Positions 1 through 9,475 are shown, counted from the stretch's first letter. The stretch: DNA of 64,000 bases from Desulfocurvibacter africanus subsp. africanus DSM 2603 (GCF_000422545.1 NZ_AULZ01000014.1:62001-126000), one strand, 5' to 3'. Numbers and translations are program-made. The notes: generated by a model not told the origin, from the letters alone.

Positions 1-1689
1 AAGGCGGAAGCGGTTGCCGCTGTTGGACTGGGTGATGTCGCGGGTGGTGGTATCCGTGAAGTGCATCACGCCATCGGAGCGAGTGTCGCGCACATAGTCC
101 AGGATGGCCTTGGCGTCGCCACGTGGGTAGGGTGACGTCCAAGCATCCTTATCCGACTTGGGCAGTACCGGGTTGAAACGGCCTGTGCGCATGTCACCTT
201 GGCCGCGGTACTTACCTAGCGATACGTAGGGGTTGTAACCCTTGGCCGAAATCTCGGCTACGAACTGCGAGAGTCGGATCTCCTCGGACTCCTCGTCCGT
301 ATAGCATAAGAGTTCAGGCGTGCAGTCGATGAATTTGGTGTCATACTCGACGTTCTGAAACTTGGGGTGCTGCAATACCTGTAAATGGAAAGGAATGGTC
401 GTCTTTACGCCGCCGACCATGTATTCGCGCAAAGCGCGCTCCATGATCTTGTAGACTTTGGGCCACTCGTGTCCAAAGGAGATGAGCAACGCTGCGGCCG
501 AATCATACTGCGAAGGGAAATCGTAGCCAACGGATACGCAGGAATCAAGGCGGATGCCCTGGCCACCAGGCGATACATAACGGGTGATGACGCCGGCATT
601 CGGCTGGAAATTGTTGCGCGGGTCTTCGCTGTTAATGCGGCACTGCATGGCCTTCACGCTGGGCTTCGTGTTATCCTCGGTGAAGCGCAGCTTGGAGCCC
701 AGGGCAACAGCGATCTGTTCCTCCACCAAATCGATGCCATAGCGCATTTCGGTGATACCGTGTTCCACCTGCAGGCGCGTATTGACTTCGATGAGGTACG
801 GCGTGCCCTGACCATCCACAAGAAATTCCACGGTGCACAGGGAATGATATTTTACAGCGCTCACCAGATCGGTGGCGTACTGCTTGAGTTGCGTCCGCAA
901 CTCGTCGGTCATGCCTGGCCAGGGCGAGGGTGTGACTTCGATGAGCTTTTGGTGCTTGCGCTGAACCGTGCAGTCGCGCTCGTCAAAAGCGAAAACATTA
1001 CCGTACTTGTCAGCGATGACCTGAATTTCGATATGGCGGATATTGGTGAGCAGCTTCTCCACATAAAGGCGTGGGTTGCCGAAAGATGCCTGAGCCAGTG
1101 CCGAGGCCTTATGGAAAGCGCTCTCCAGTTGCTCGTCGGTATAAATCTCGGAAATACCACGTCCGCCGCCGCCGCCTTCAGCCTTGAGCATGATGGGATA
1201 ACCCATCTCCTTGGCAAGCCGCCTCGCCTCGGGGATGCTCACCGAATTCTCGGAGCCCGGCACCACGGGCACGCCGATCTCCTTGGCAAGCTTACGCACC
1301 TCGACCTTGTTGCCGAGCTTGCGCATTGCCTCGGACGTGGGTCCGATAAAGATAATTCCCGCTTCGTCACATTTCTGAGGGAAAGTATCGTCCTCTGCGG
1401 CAAAGCCCCAGCCGGGGTGAATTGCTACGATGCCACGGCGTTTGGCTTTGCGAATGATAAGATCGATATCGAGGTATGAGCGAGGGTCCTCGCCCAAAAG
1501 CAGTAGTTCGCGAGCTGCGGAAGCCGAGGGAGACGTCTTGTCCACATCGGTCACCGTCAAAACGGAAATGGCTTGAAACTGCTCCCGGAGCGTGCGCACG
1601 ATCCTGCGCGCTGGAATGCCCCGGTTGGCCACCAGGACCGGCTTACCCTTGATTTCGGAAAGGACTTTCTCGAAGGTCTTCGGTGCCAT
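1..1689 (-). CDS. pyc: Pyruvate carboxylase, N-terminal part (3' end beyond window)
   Basis: Biotin-dependent enzyme that carboxylates pyruvate to oxaloacetate. The 563 codons visible give a biotin carboxylase half: the ATP-grasp glycine-rich loop GGGGGRG, the motif EVNTRLQVEH, and then the start of the carboxyltransferase domain with RDTRSDGVMHFTDTTTRD near the window edge. That last stretch separates it from a stand-alone AccC, which would end earlier. The start is the ATG at 1689-1687. The biotin-carrier domain must lie outside the window. It follows birA by about 75 bp on the same strand, so the ligase that biotinylates it is probably co-transcribed. The family assignment is firm; pyruvate as substrate is inferred from the domain order. 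Confidence 0.88.
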   Translation of the reverse strand, partial: MAPKTFEKVLSEIKGKPVLVANRGIPARRIVRTLREQFQAISVLTVTDVDKTSPSASAARELLLLGEDPRSYLDIDLIIRKAKRRGIVAIHPGWGFAAEDDTFPQKCDEAGIIFIGPTSEAMRKLGNKVEVRKLAKEIGVPVVPGSENSVSIPEARRLAKEMGYPIMLKAEGGGGGRGISEIYTDEQLESAFHKASALAQASFGNPRLYVEKLLTNIRHIEIQVIADKYGNVFAFDERDCTVQRKHQKLIEVTPSPWPGMTDELRTQLKQYATDLVSAVKYHSLCTVEFLVDGQGTPYLIEVNTRLQVEHGITEMRYGIDLVEEQIAVALGSKLRFTEDNTKPSVKAMQCRINSEDPRNNFQPNAGVITRYVSPGGQGIRLDSCVSVGYDFPSQYDSAAALLISFGHEWPKVYKIMERALREYMVGGVKTTIPFHLQVLQHPKFQNVEYDTKFIDCTPELLCYTDEESEEIRLSQFVAEISAKGYNPYVSLGKYRGQGDMRTGRFNPVLPKSDKDAWTSPYPRGDAKAILDYVRDTRSDGVMHFTDTTTRDITQSNSGNRFRL

Positions 1690-1763
1690 ATCAATCCTTC
1701 GTTCGTGATATGCTTGGCGGGAGAGGAAAAGATAACGTATCTGGCTGCTGTGGCGAACAAATC

Positions 1764-2669
1764 CTATAATGGAATAATAGTGCCTGAGTAAAGCACTTGT
1801 TCACCTGCATCCTCGGCCAGCCGAAGACCGCCATCCTCCGACAGCCCGATAAGGGTACCCAGGCGCTCCCCCTCCCCTGTTTCTCGGATTCTGACCCTGG
1901 AGCCTCTCCAGGCCAACAACTCCTCCATGGATCGCACGAATTGGCAGGGCTCGCCTGCCTGTATTCTCTCAAGTTCACGGTAGGCAGGCGTGATCAGTCT
2001 CAACCATAGGCCCAAAATGCCGAAATCATGCCCCAGACTGCTCAGGTGGCCTGCCGGTGCAACCGCGCCAGCGCGCATGTCCTGCGGGCCGGGCGCAGAA
2101 CTCAAGTTGAGTCCGAAACCCACCAAAAGCAAATCCTTGCGCTCCTCTACTAACACTCCACCAACTTTGGCATCGCCATGCAGCAGATCGTTGGGCCATT
2201 TCATGCGCAAATCAGGCACGTACACCTGCAAGGCCTTGCATAAAATATAACCGGCCAGAAGAGATGCAAGCCGTGTCCACTGTTCGGGAAGCCTTGGCCA
2301 AAGCCAGGCGGCATACAGATTTCCGGGGGGAGAATCCCAGTGGCGGCGAGTCTGGCCCCGTCCGCACTGTTGGCTCACGGCCAAAATGGAGCTCCAAGGT
2401 GGGAGCGCGTTCTGGGCGGCAAGACGCCAAGCCAGGTCCATGGAGGATCCGCATGGCCCGCTGACCAGTACTGGCCAAGCAATCTCCACGGCTTCACTGG
2501 TCCAACAATCCAGGTGTTCTCCACCAAATGATTGCCGGCGACGCACCCAAGGGGCCAAGCCTTGAACATCTAAACCCCAAAGCGGGTGCGCTTGCGCAAG
2601 TTCGTCGGGCGTGACGGCAGCTCCGGGCTCCAGTTCATCGGCCAAGAGATGTATACCTTTTTCAATCAT
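1764..2669 (-). CDS. birA: Biotin--protein ligase (BirA family)
   Basis: Activates biotin with ATP and attaches it to the lysine of a carrier protein. The 301-aa product has the biotinyl-AMP loop GRGQTRRHWDSPPGNLY near residue 105 (GRGR-type motif) and KWPNDLLHGDAKVGGVLVE near residue 160, both diagnostic of the catalytic domain, plus a short C-terminal SH3-like domain. The N terminus (about 70 residues) shows no clear winged helix, so it is more likely a pure ligase than a repressor. It sits directly upstream of pyc, its probable substrate gene, and diverges from cca. Confidence 0.88.
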   Translation of the reverse strand: MIEKGIHLLADELEPGAAVTPDELAQAHPLWGLDVQGLAPWVRRRQSFGGEHLDCWTSEAVEIAWPVLVSGPCGSSMDLAWRLAAQNALPPWSSILAVSQQCGRGQTRRHWDSPPGNLYAAWLWPRLPEQWTRLASLLAGYILCKALQVYVPDLRMKWPNDLLHGDAKVGGVLVEERKDLLLVGFGLNLSSAPGPQDMRAGAVAPAGHLSSLGHDFGILGLWLRLITPAYRELERIQAGEPCQFVRSMEELLAWRGSRVRIRETGEGERLGTLIGLSEDGGLRLAEDAGEQVLYSGTIIPL

Positions 2670-2739
2670 GCAGTTCCTCGCAAATGCCAGGCATGCCGCG
2701 GTGCTGGTGGACCACGAGCGGTTCTGTTAGCAAAAAGAC

Positions 2740-3900
2740 ATGAAGTTGTTCCTTGTAGGCGGCGCCGTACGTGACCTACTGCTAGGCAGACCGCGTAGCG
2801 ATGAGGACATCCTCGTTTTCGGCATGAGCCGCGAGGAATTCCGGCAGCGCTTCCCCATGGCCAAAGAGGTCGGCAGAACCACGCCTTCATTTGTGCTTGA
2901 AGGCCGGGAATATATGCTCCCACGTGGCCCAGACATCGATGCGGACTTGGCTGCCCGCGACCTTACCATCAATGCCCTGGCTTTGGATGAGCAGGGGCAA
3001 TTATATGCACATCCTCGGGCCTTGGAAGACCTGCATTACAGAATTCTTCGCCCCGCCTCGCCGGACTCCCTGATCGCCGACCCTGTGCGGGTGCTGCGTG
3101 CAGCACGCTTCAGCGCAGAACTGCCAGAGTTTACGGCTTCAGGCGAACTACTCCAGTCCATGCGTGAGGCCGCGCAGAAAGCAGATTATGCGGAACTGCC
3201 CCGCGAGCGCGTCAGTAAGGAAATCCTCAAAGCCATGGCCGCACCCCAGCCTTCGCGCTTCGTCGGGCTGCTCGCGCAGACAGGAGCCCTTGCACCGTGG
3301 TTTGCGGAAATCGAAGGATTCGACCGCATACCTGCCGGACCAGCACCCTATCATACAGGCAGCCTATTAGCCCATCTGCAGCGGGTTATGGACAGACTTG
3401 CCGGCTCGCCCCTGGCCGTATGGATGGGCCTTTGCCACGATCTGGGCAAGGCAGGCACAGATCCGTCGCGCTGGCCGAAGCACCACAAGCACGACAAACT
3501 CGGTGCGCCGCTAGCCGAAGCTTTGGCCCGCCGTCTGGGCCTGCCGGAACGGTACGTACGGGCTGGACGCATCGCCGCGGCGCTGCATATGACCGCCGCA
3601 CACTACTCCATTCTAAGACCCGGCACTCGCGTGGACATCCTCAGCCAATTGCATAACCACGGCCTGCTCGAAGAGATGTTTGCCCTGATAGCCGCCGACC
3701 AGCCCGAGAGCGCGCCTTTGGCCGATGCAGCCAAGATGGAGGCCCAGGCCCGCCATGATCTTCAGACGATGCTCAAGGTACGCCTCCCGCCAGAGGACCG
3801 CAATCGTGGCCCGCGCTCAGGCCAAAGACTGCGCGAGTTGCGCTGCCTGGCTTTGGCCAAATCAGAACGCAGACAACACTCCGTGGACAAGCCTGCCTAA
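2740..3900 (+). CDS. cca: CCA-adding tRNA nucleotidyltransferase
   Basis: Adds or repairs the 3' CCA of tRNAs. The 386-aa protein begins with the class II nucleotidyltransferase signature FLVGGAVRDLLLGRPRSDEDI, in which DED stands for the usual metal-binding DxD. The RDLTINALALD and RPASPDSLIADPVRVLRAARF segments follow. The C-terminal half carries an HD-type site (LCHDLGKAG, residues about 230-240) as in the E. coli-type enzyme, so phosphatase/phosphodiesterase activity is possible. The ribosome site is weak. The stop codon directly abuts dispersed repeat copy 1. Confidence 0.88.
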   Translation: MKLFLVGGAVRDLLLGRPRSDEDILVFGMSREEFRQRFPMAKEVGRTTPSFVLEGREYMLPRGPDIDADLAARDLTINALALDEQGQLYAHPRALEDLHYRILRPASPDSLIADPVRVLRAARFSAELPEFTASGELLQSMREAAQKADYAELPRERVSKEILKAMAAPQPSRFVGLLAQTGALAPWFAEIEGFDRIPAGPAPYHTGSLLAHLQRVMDRLAGSPLAVWMGLCHDLGKAGTDPSRWPKHHKHDKLGAPLAEALARRLGLPERYVRAGRIAAALHMTAAHYSILRPGTRVDILSQLHNHGLLEEMFALIAADQPESAPLADAAKMEAQARHDLQTMLKVRLPPEDRNRGPRSGQRLRELRCLALAKSERRQHSVDKPA

Positions 3901-4025
3901 AGCAGATTGCTTTTAAGACGCCCGCTTCGGCGTTGACGGCGCAAGTGAATTGCGCCTACGCCTACGCGGCGGCAAGCCATGCCGACGCATGGCTTGCAGA
4001 GCATTTTCAAAAGCAAAATGCTCTA
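3901..4025 (+). repeat. Dispersed three-hairpin repeat, copy 1
   Basis: First of four copies of a 125-bp element. Read on the plus strand it opens AGCAGATTGCTTTTAAGACGC and contains three inverted repeats in order: GGCGCAA/TTGCGCC, GCAAGCCATGC/GCATGGCTTGC, and AGAGCATTTT/AAAATGCTCT at the end. It lies between convergent cca and the amidohydrolase gene, with no ORF of its own. This copy has a CCTACG duplication in the middle compared with copy 4. Confidence 0.9.
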
Positions 4026-4071
4026 AAGGAGCATTCAGAGCCTTGGCATCGCGACCAGAAAACAGCCGTGC

Positions 4072-5295
4072 TTAATGCAATGCTCGCCGGCGAGGAGCCC
4101 TCCTCTTCCCTACGGGCCAAGCCGCCACATCCTCGGGAAGAACGCTGAAAACCGCCCGCCGGCCGGGTGCGATGCTCCCGTACTCTTCTGCTACACCCAG
4201 GGCGCAGGCGGGGTTGTACGTGACCAGGGCCAAAGCCTGAGCCAGATCAAGCGAATCGAGCAATCCCTCGCGGAAAAAACGCAGTTCGTTCCATAAGTCC
4301 AGATCGGCATTGGAAGTCAGGCCATCGGTGCCAAGACAAATGTTCACCCCGGCGGCAAACAGCGCTTCCCACGGCGCACGCCCCACGGCCATGCGCGCGT
4401 TGCTGCGTGGACACAGACAGACATTCGCGGCCCTCTCATGGAGGAGTCCGATGTCCACGTCATCCACGTGCACGCAGTGCACAGCCAAAGTCGAGGAGTC
4501 GAGCAACCCCAGGGAATCGGCGTAAACCACGGATGAAAGCACTGGAGGCTGAAAATCGTGCGGCAGGATGCCTGCCCGGCGATAGAACTCGGCCAAAGCA
4601 CCGCCTCCCGAGTTCAACAACTCAGCCTCGCCTTCGGGCTCGGCCAAGTGAATGCTGAAAGGCCTGCCATGAACTCTGGACCATTGCTTGGCTTGCCGCA
4701 GGAAGTCGGGATGTGTGGAATACGGTGCGTGGCCTGCCGTCGCTGCATGCCTGAGAGCCGCGTCCGACAGCGTTCGCTCACAAATCACGGCAGGCCCGGC
4801 ATGAGATTGGCTGGAAAAGCCGAATACTTCCATGAACTGCCAGTAGCCAAGTCCGGCGGAATCCAGCGCCGCAGCCACAGCTTCGCAGTTGCGGCCCGTG
4901 ATATCAGCCACGAAAGCCGTGCCGCAATCCAGCATCTGGCCCAAGGCCGTCTGGAGGGCTTCAGGACGGAGTGGCTCGCGCAGATGGGGCACAAGGCTGC
5001 GGACCCAGGGCAGGAAACCCTTGCCCAAGGTCAGGCCATGGCCGAGGTGCGATAATTCGAGGTGACAATGCGCATTGACCAGTCCTGGGGCCAATGCAAC
5101 TCCGCGAAAGTCGGCCACCTCGCTATGGATACGTCCCCGTAACTCGCGCCATGGACCCACCGCTTCGACTTGGCCGTGATCGCCCAGGATCAAGGCGTCC
5201 TCCAGGGGGCCGCCGTCCTCGACAGTCATGGTCCACGCGAACCCCACCCGGAGGGCGAATGGCTCTTGCGGAAAAGCAACACGTCGCACGGTCAC
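4072..5295 (-). CDS. Amidohydrolase-family deaminase
   Basis: Metal-dependent hydrolase of 407 aa. Visible metal and active-site motifs are NAHCHLELSHL (HxH, residue about 75), a histidine in SIHLAEPEGE (about 220), HCVHVDD (about 270) and GTDGLTSNADLDLWNEL (about 320). This is the pattern of the cytosine/guanine/chlorohydrolase branch. The NAHxHLELS form resembles aminodeoxyfutalosine deaminases of the futalosine menaquinone route, which these organisms use, but the substrate cannot be settled from sequence. Its start overlaps the stop of the upstream secreted-protein gene by 4 bp (ATGA), indicating translational coupling. Confidence 0.75.
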   Translation of the reverse strand: MTVRRVAFPQEPFALRVGFAWTMTVEDGGPLEDALILGDHGQVEAVGPWRELRGRIHSEVADFRGVALAPGLVNAHCHLELSHLGHGLTLGKGFLPWVRSLVPHLREPLRPEALQTALGQMLDCGTAFVADITGRNCEAVAAALDSAGLGYWQFMEVFGFSSQSHAGPAVICERTLSDAALRHAATAGHAPYSTHPDFLRQAKQWSRVHGRPFSIHLAEPEGEAELLNSGGGALAEFYRRAGILPHDFQPPVLSSVVYADSLGLLDSSTLAVHCVHVDDVDIGLLHERAANVCLCPRSNARMAVGRAPWEALFAAGVNICLGTDGLTSNADLDLWNELRFFREGLLDSLDLAQALALVTYNPACALGVAEEYGSIAPGRRAVFSVLPEDVAAWPVGKRRAPRRRALH

Positions 5296-5789
5296 TCGAA
5301 GAGGTAGGAAAACCGCTTGGCGATCTCTTCGGTGCGGGAGGCCACGCTCACGGCTACGTCGCCCAGGTCCTCGCGGCCAGTGAAGCCAAGATCGCTCTCC
5401 AGGTAAAAGCCGAGGACATCACTCTGTTCCGTGAACAGCCAGATCACAGCCCACCCCGATGCCAAACCCGGCCTATCCGTGAACTCGGCCTTGGTGGCCA
5501 TGCGCAGGGTTATCTTCTTCTCCTCGCCCACTGCAAGTCGGAAGAGCGTCGACTTGCCAAAGGTTTCCTTGAGGGCAAAGGCCAGCCGGATGCCTATGGG
5601 ATCCGAGCCCGCATGCTCCACAATGACAGGAATGCGCGGACTACTTTCCTTTTCTGCTTCGGGGACTGCGCGCGGCGTAGATCCCGGCCGCTGTGGAGAA
5701 ACTTCCTGAGCTTGGGCGTTTGGTATCCCCGCGAAAAGGGTTCCGAAGCAAATTACGGTAAAGATAGCAACGAGCAGTTCTCTGTACAT
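5292..5789 (-). CDS. Secreted or periplasmic hypothetical protein
   Basis: Not recognised. The 165-aa product has a Sec-type signal peptide (hydrophobic LLVAIFTVICFGTLFAG, then AQAQE as a likely cleavage region), a proline/serine-rich spacer of about 25 residues and a compact C-terminal domain of about 110 residues. It is translationally coupled to the downstream amidohydrolase and lies in a minus-strand run with the 265-aa hypothetical protein. A periplasmic location is inferred from the signal peptide alone. Confidence 0.7.
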   Translation of the reverse strand: MYRELLVAIFTVICFGTLFAGIPNAQAQEVSPQRPGSTPRAVPEAEKESSPRIPVIVEHAGSDPIGIRLAFALKETFGKSTLFRLAVGEEKKITLRMATKAEFTDRPGLASGWAVIWLFTEQSDVLGFYLESDLGFTGREDLGDVAVSVASRTEEIAKRFSYLFE

Positions 5790-5811
5790 GGCCCTCCCAG
5801 GTCAGCGCGGA

Positions 5812-6609
5812 TCAGTGGCTACCGCGCGTCCTCAATCGCCGCATGAGTTCGTGAATCTCTTTCGCGTGCTCCCTGTGGACCGAAGCCAGAAACGCCTCGA
5901 GCCGTCCACGCACCACGTCGAGGCGCGGCAAACCTTGGACTGTAACAAGCCCAAGGCTGTCGAAATCCAGTGGGGCCATGGCCATGGACTCGTCCAGGTG
6001 CTGGGAATAGCCTTCCAAGGTGGCTCCGGTGCACCGCTCCTTCTCCTGTTCCAGAGGGTCCAGGGAACGCATATAGCACATTACATCCGATGGGCGCCCT
6101 TCCTTGTTGGCCTGTTCGATGCTTCGGTTCGATGCATCGGCCAATTCACGCACCTGGTTATAATTCGCAGTGAGCCGCTTGCGCCGCGGGTCCTTGGAAT
6201 CGGGCTCATAACGGCCATGGAGGTATACTTCGACCTCACTCTGAAGAATCCCGTATGTCTCAAGCACGCTCTTGGTCCACCTGCCCTTGCTGGTCAAGGC
6301 AAAGGAAGGTTTGAAAACATGCCGCCACTCGCCCGGATCCTGCTCGGCAAGTTGCAGATAGGGTTCGGCTAGAACCCCGATGTTATCATAGAAGCTCTCC
6401 GTCGTGGCTCTGTCAAGAAGCAGATAACGCAAGGCGGCGGCGCTACGACGAAGATGCGGTAGGCGCTCCCGAAGCTCCCCGGCAAGTTCGGCCAGCTTGG
6501 ACAAGACTCGCTCGATCTCTACGCGCGAACCGAAAAACGTATCGGCCATTTCAGCCAAGGTTTCCTCGGCTAGATCATCCACCAATGTTCTCGGTCCTTT
6601 GTCCATAAC
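5812..6609 (-). CDS. Conserved-looking hypothetical protein, cytoplasmic, helical
   Basis: Not recognised. The open frame runs from 6702, but the first 31 residues look non-coding and the ATG at 6609 (MDKGPRTLVDD) follows GGAGAA at a reasonable distance, giving 265 aa. The protein is charged and predominantly helical by composition, with heptad-like leucines around residues 10-60 and no signal peptide or membrane segment. It is separated by 22 bp from the secreted hypothetical protein downstream, so the two and the amidohydrolase probably form one operon. Confidence 0.65.
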   Translation of the reverse strand, partial: VMDKGPRTLVDDLAEETLAEMADTFFGSRVEIERVLSKLAELAGELRERLPHLRRSAAALRYLLLDRATTESFYDNIGVLAEPYLQLAEQDPGEWRHVFKPSFALTSKGRWTKSVLETYGILQSEVEVYLHGRYEPDSKDPRRKRLTANYNQVRELADASNRSIEQANKEGRPSDVMCYMRSLDPLEQEKERCTGATLEGYSQHLDESMAMAPLDFDSLGLVTVQGLPRLDVVRGRLEAFLASVHREHAKEIHELMRRLRTRGSH

Positions 6610-6770
6610 CGCTAGCTTCTCCACACTAAAAACTTGGTTGGATTTTTTAATACCATCTGCCTGATTGGCGGGCAACCAGAGCACCGATCTGTCGCAATAC
6701 AATCCCCAACCAAGGCTTTTATCCGCACAAGGTGATCAACCCTAAGCGTATGATTTCGCTCCTGGTAGGC

Positions 6771-7319
6771 TCAACCTATCACAGGACGATTCGTGGCTCG
6801 CGTCACGAGAGGACCAGCATCGGATTCGGAAGGAAACTTCTCCCGCAGCTTGTCGAGCACGGCATGGGGCACGAGGCCATTGATATTGCCATGGTGTTTG
6901 GCGGCTTCCTTGATAATTGTGGAGCTGCTGTACAGCCACTGGTAATCGGTCATGAGAAAGACCGTCTGAACCTGCCTGTTCAGCTTGCGGTTCATAAGCG
7001 CCATCTGGAACTCGAACTCGAAGTCGCTTACAGCGCGTAGCCCGCGCAGGATGACGTTTGCACCGCGCTTGGCCACATAATCAACCAGCAGCCCGGAGAA
7101 GGGTTCGACCATGAGCCTGGGCTCATTCCGAAAGGCTTGTTCGGCCATGGCCACGCGCTCTTCCAAACTGAAGAGAGGCATCTTGTGCGTGTCCTTGGCC
7201 ACGGCGAAGATGATCGTTTCGAAGATCTGCAGCCCCCGCCGCACCAAGCTTACATGCCCGTTGTGCAGGGGATCGAACGTGCCGGGATAGACGGCTACGC
7301 AGGATCTGTAGTTCGCCAT
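6771..7319 (-). CDS. coaD: Phosphopantetheine adenylyltransferase
   Basis: Fourth step of coenzyme A synthesis: transfer of AMP from ATP to 4'-phosphopantetheine. The 182-aa protein has the nucleotidyltransferase motif YPGTFDPLHNGHVSL (HxGH at residues 19-22), the GANVILRGLRAVSDFEFEFQ region and the C-terminal YSSSTIIKE motif. The ATG at 7319 (MANYRS) is chosen over a start nine codons upstream because it fits the family. The gene begins inside the end of rsmD (about 25-bp overlap), the usual rsmD-coaD pairing. Confidence 0.92.
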   Translation of the reverse strand: MANYRSCVAVYPGTFDPLHNGHVSLVRRGLQIFETIIFAVAKDTHKMPLFSLEERVAMAEQAFRNEPRLMVEPFSGLLVDYVAKRGANVILRGLRAVSDFEFEFQMALMNRKLNRQVQTVFLMTDYQWLYSSSTIIKEAAKHHGNINGLVPHAVLDKLREKFPSESDAGPLVTRATNRPVIG

Positions 7320-7867
7320 AGTAGTATCCTCGTCTGACCGTAACACCGGTCCGTTTCCAGGGCCAGCCCGGGCAGGCTTTCCAGGTCCTTGAAATCCAGC
7401 GAAGCTTCAACCTCGGCCAAGATGAGTGCGCCGGGCGCAACCCAAGCCTTGCTAAATGCAAGCTGCAAGGCTGGCTCCAGTAAATTTTGGCCATAAGGAG
7501 GATCGATAAAAATGAGACCGAAGGCTTCGTCGGGCCGGGCCTTGAGAACCGTGAACAGATCCCTTGCCTCGACGCGATAACGGGCAGGCTCCACGCCCAA
7601 GCCACGCAGGTTCTCACGTAGCATGGCCGCGGCCTTACGGTTCATTTCCACGAACAAGGCGAACTCCGCCCCACGGCTCAAGGTCTCAATACCCAGGCTG
7701 CCGCTGCCGGCGAAAAAGTCCGCCACGCGCAAACCTTCGAATTCCAAGCCTCTGGCAGAGAGCATGTTAAAGGCCGCCTCGCGCACCTTGGCCGTGGCCG
7801 GCCTGTAGCCTGGACCTTCCACGGTCTTGATTGACCGCCCGCGAAACGCGCCGCTATGAATGCGCAT
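7295..7867 (-). CDS. rsmD: 16S rRNA (guanine966-N2)-methyltransferase
   Basis: Methylates G966 of 16S rRNA using S-adenosylmethionine. The 190-aa protein shows the Rossmann SAM loop VADFFAGSGSLGIE (about residues 48-61) and the catalytic DPPYG (about 120), with the typical N terminus RIHSGAFRGR and RPATAKVREAAFNML. It overlaps coaD downstream and its ATG is directly adjacent to the stop of the MBL-fold gene upstream, so three genes form a tight minus-strand operon. Confidence 0.92.
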   Translation of the reverse strand: MRIHSGAFRGRSIKTVEGPGYRPATAKVREAAFNMLSARGLEFEGLRVADFFAGSGSLGIETLSRGAEFALFVEMNRKAAAMLRENLRGLGVEPARYRVEARDLFTVLKARPDEAFGLIFIDPPYGQNLLEPALQLAFSKAWVAPGALILAEVEASLDFKDLESLPGLALETDRCYGQTRILLWRTTDPA

Positions 7868-9475
7868 CTACATCTCGGAGTTGAGCTTCATGAGCGACTG
7901 GTTGACTTCCAGCAGTCGCTCGCGCAACTCGGTTTGATCTATCCAAGGCTTGGACTTGACCTCGCCCAAGCGCGAGCGGAAATCTCCAAGAAGCTTTTGC
8001 GTGGTGCCCAGCAGATAATCCCAATCCACGCTCGGGCGGGCCTTGGCCACGTCCACTTCAATGGCAGGCGCACGGCCGGGCTCAAGAGTGACATCCTCCA
8101 GGTAATCGGGAATGTGCACTTCGAGGCCAAGGCGGCTACGGATCAATTCAGCAAATGTCTCTTGCGCCTTAGCCTCGCCGTGCACCAGGAAAACCTTCAT
8201 GGCCTTGTTGCGGAAATTCGACAGCCAGTCGAGCATCTGGCTCTGCCCCGCATGGGCCGAGAACCCGCCGATGGTGTAGACCTTGGCATTGACGGCTACT
8301 TCCTCGCCCAGGATGAGGATCTTCTTGGCTCCGTCCACTATCTTGCGTCCCGGCGTGCCCATGGCCTGGAAACCGGTGAAGACGATGCTAGCGCCCTTGC
8401 GCCAGAGATTGTGGCGCAAGTGGTGCTTGATGCGCCCGGCATTGGCCATGCCGCTTGCCGAGATGATGATGGCCGGCTTGCGCAGATTGTTGAGGGCCAT
8501 GGACTCCTGGGCCGTCTGAGTGAAACGCAGATTGGGAAATTCCAGGGGGTGCTCACCGTTATTGATCAGCTCCCTAGTCTCTTTGTCCAGGTACTCGGGA
8601 TGCTGCTTGAAGACCTCCGTGGCCTTGATGGCCAAGGGACTGTCGAGATAGATGGGCATATCGGCTGGCAGCTTGCCTTCCTTGGCCAGGATGAACAAAG
8701 TATAAATGATCTCCTGGCTGCGTTCCACGGCAAAAGCCGGGATGATGACCTTCTCGCCATTGGCATAACTGTAGCGGATGGCCTCGGCAAGCTCCTCGCG
8801 GCTCTTTTGCGGATCCTTGTGGTCGCGGTTGCCGTAGGTGGATTCCATCAGCAAATAATCCGCGGTCTCCACAATGGAGGGGTCCTGAATGAGCAGCTGA
8901 TCCGGTCGGCCCAGGTCGCCGGAAAAGACCAGTTTGGTCTCCTTGCCATCCTCCTGCACGAACAGCTCGATGACCGCCGAGCCAAGAATATGCCCTGCGT
9001 CCAAGAAGCGCGCCCGTACGCCAGGCACCGGCTCGAACCAGTCCATGTACTCCTTGGGTCGAATAAGCCCCACGGCCTTGAGCGCGTCGGCTTGGTCGTA
9101 CAATGGCTCGACGGCTGGCTGGCCACGACGCAGGTTCTTGTAGTTGCGCCATTCCGCTTCCATCTCCTGGATGTGTGCACTGTCCTGGAGCATGATATCC
9201 AGAAGGGCACGCGTGGGCACAGTGGCGTATACGGGACCGTTGAAGCCGGTCTTGACCAGGCGAGGCAGCAATCCCGAATGATCGATATGTGCGTGGGTGA
9301 CTAGGATGCTCTCCAGGTCCTCGGGGGCGTAGGGCTGCATATCCTCGTTGCGCTTGTCGATCTCCCGATTGCCCTGATGCATGCCGCAGTCCACGGCAAA
9401 ACGCCTGCCGTTGGCCTCAAGGACATAGCAGGAGCCCGTCACGGTCCTGGCCGCGCCTAAGAACTTGATTTTCAT
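7868..9475 (-). CDS. MBL-fold beta-CASP RNase-like protein
   Basis: Metallo-beta-lactamase fold with beta-CASP and RMMBL regions, the architecture of CPSF73-like and YsjH-type nucleases. Motifs: THAHIDHSG (HxHxDH zinc site, about residue 62), SGDLGRPD, ESTYGNRDH, SASGMANAGRIKHHL and GGFSAHAGQ near residue 405. At 535 aa it exceeds the usual 450-470 aa because of a C-terminal extension of about 80 residues after the RMMBL region. An RNA substrate is the family expectation, not shown here. First gene of the rsmD-coaD operon. Confidence 0.82.
   Translation of the reverse strand: MKIKFLGAARTVTGSCYVLEANGRRFAVDCGMHQGNREIDKRNEDMQPYAPEDLESILVTHAHIDHSGLLPRLVKTGFNGPVYATVPTRALLDIMLQDSAHIQEMEAEWRNYKNLRRGQPAVEPLYDQADALKAVGLIRPKEYMDWFEPVPGVRARFLDAGHILGSAVIELFVQEDGKETKLVFSGDLGRPDQLLIQDPSIVETADYLLMESTYGNRDHKDPQKSREELAEAIRYSYANGEKVIIPAFAVERSQEIIYTLFILAKEGKLPADMPIYLDSPLAIKATEVFKQHPEYLDKETRELINNGEHPLEFPNLRFTQTAQESMALNNLRKPAIIISASGMANAGRIKHHLRHNLWRKGASIVFTGFQAMGTPGRKIVDGAKKILILGEEVAVNAKVYTIGGFSAHAGQSQMLDWLSNFRNKAMKVFLVHGEAKAQETFAELIRSRLGLEVHIPDYLEDVTLEPGRAPAIEVDVAKARPSVDWDYLLGTTQKLLGDFRSRLGEVKSKPWIDQTELRERLLEVNQSLMKLNSEM

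Noticed and set aside
385-1479. Plus-strand 364-codon frame
   Set aside because: Antisense shadow of pyc; the opposite strand reads a clear biotin carboxylase.
7856-9304. Plus-strand 482-codon frame
   Set aside because: Antisense to the MBL-fold gene, no recognisable domain.
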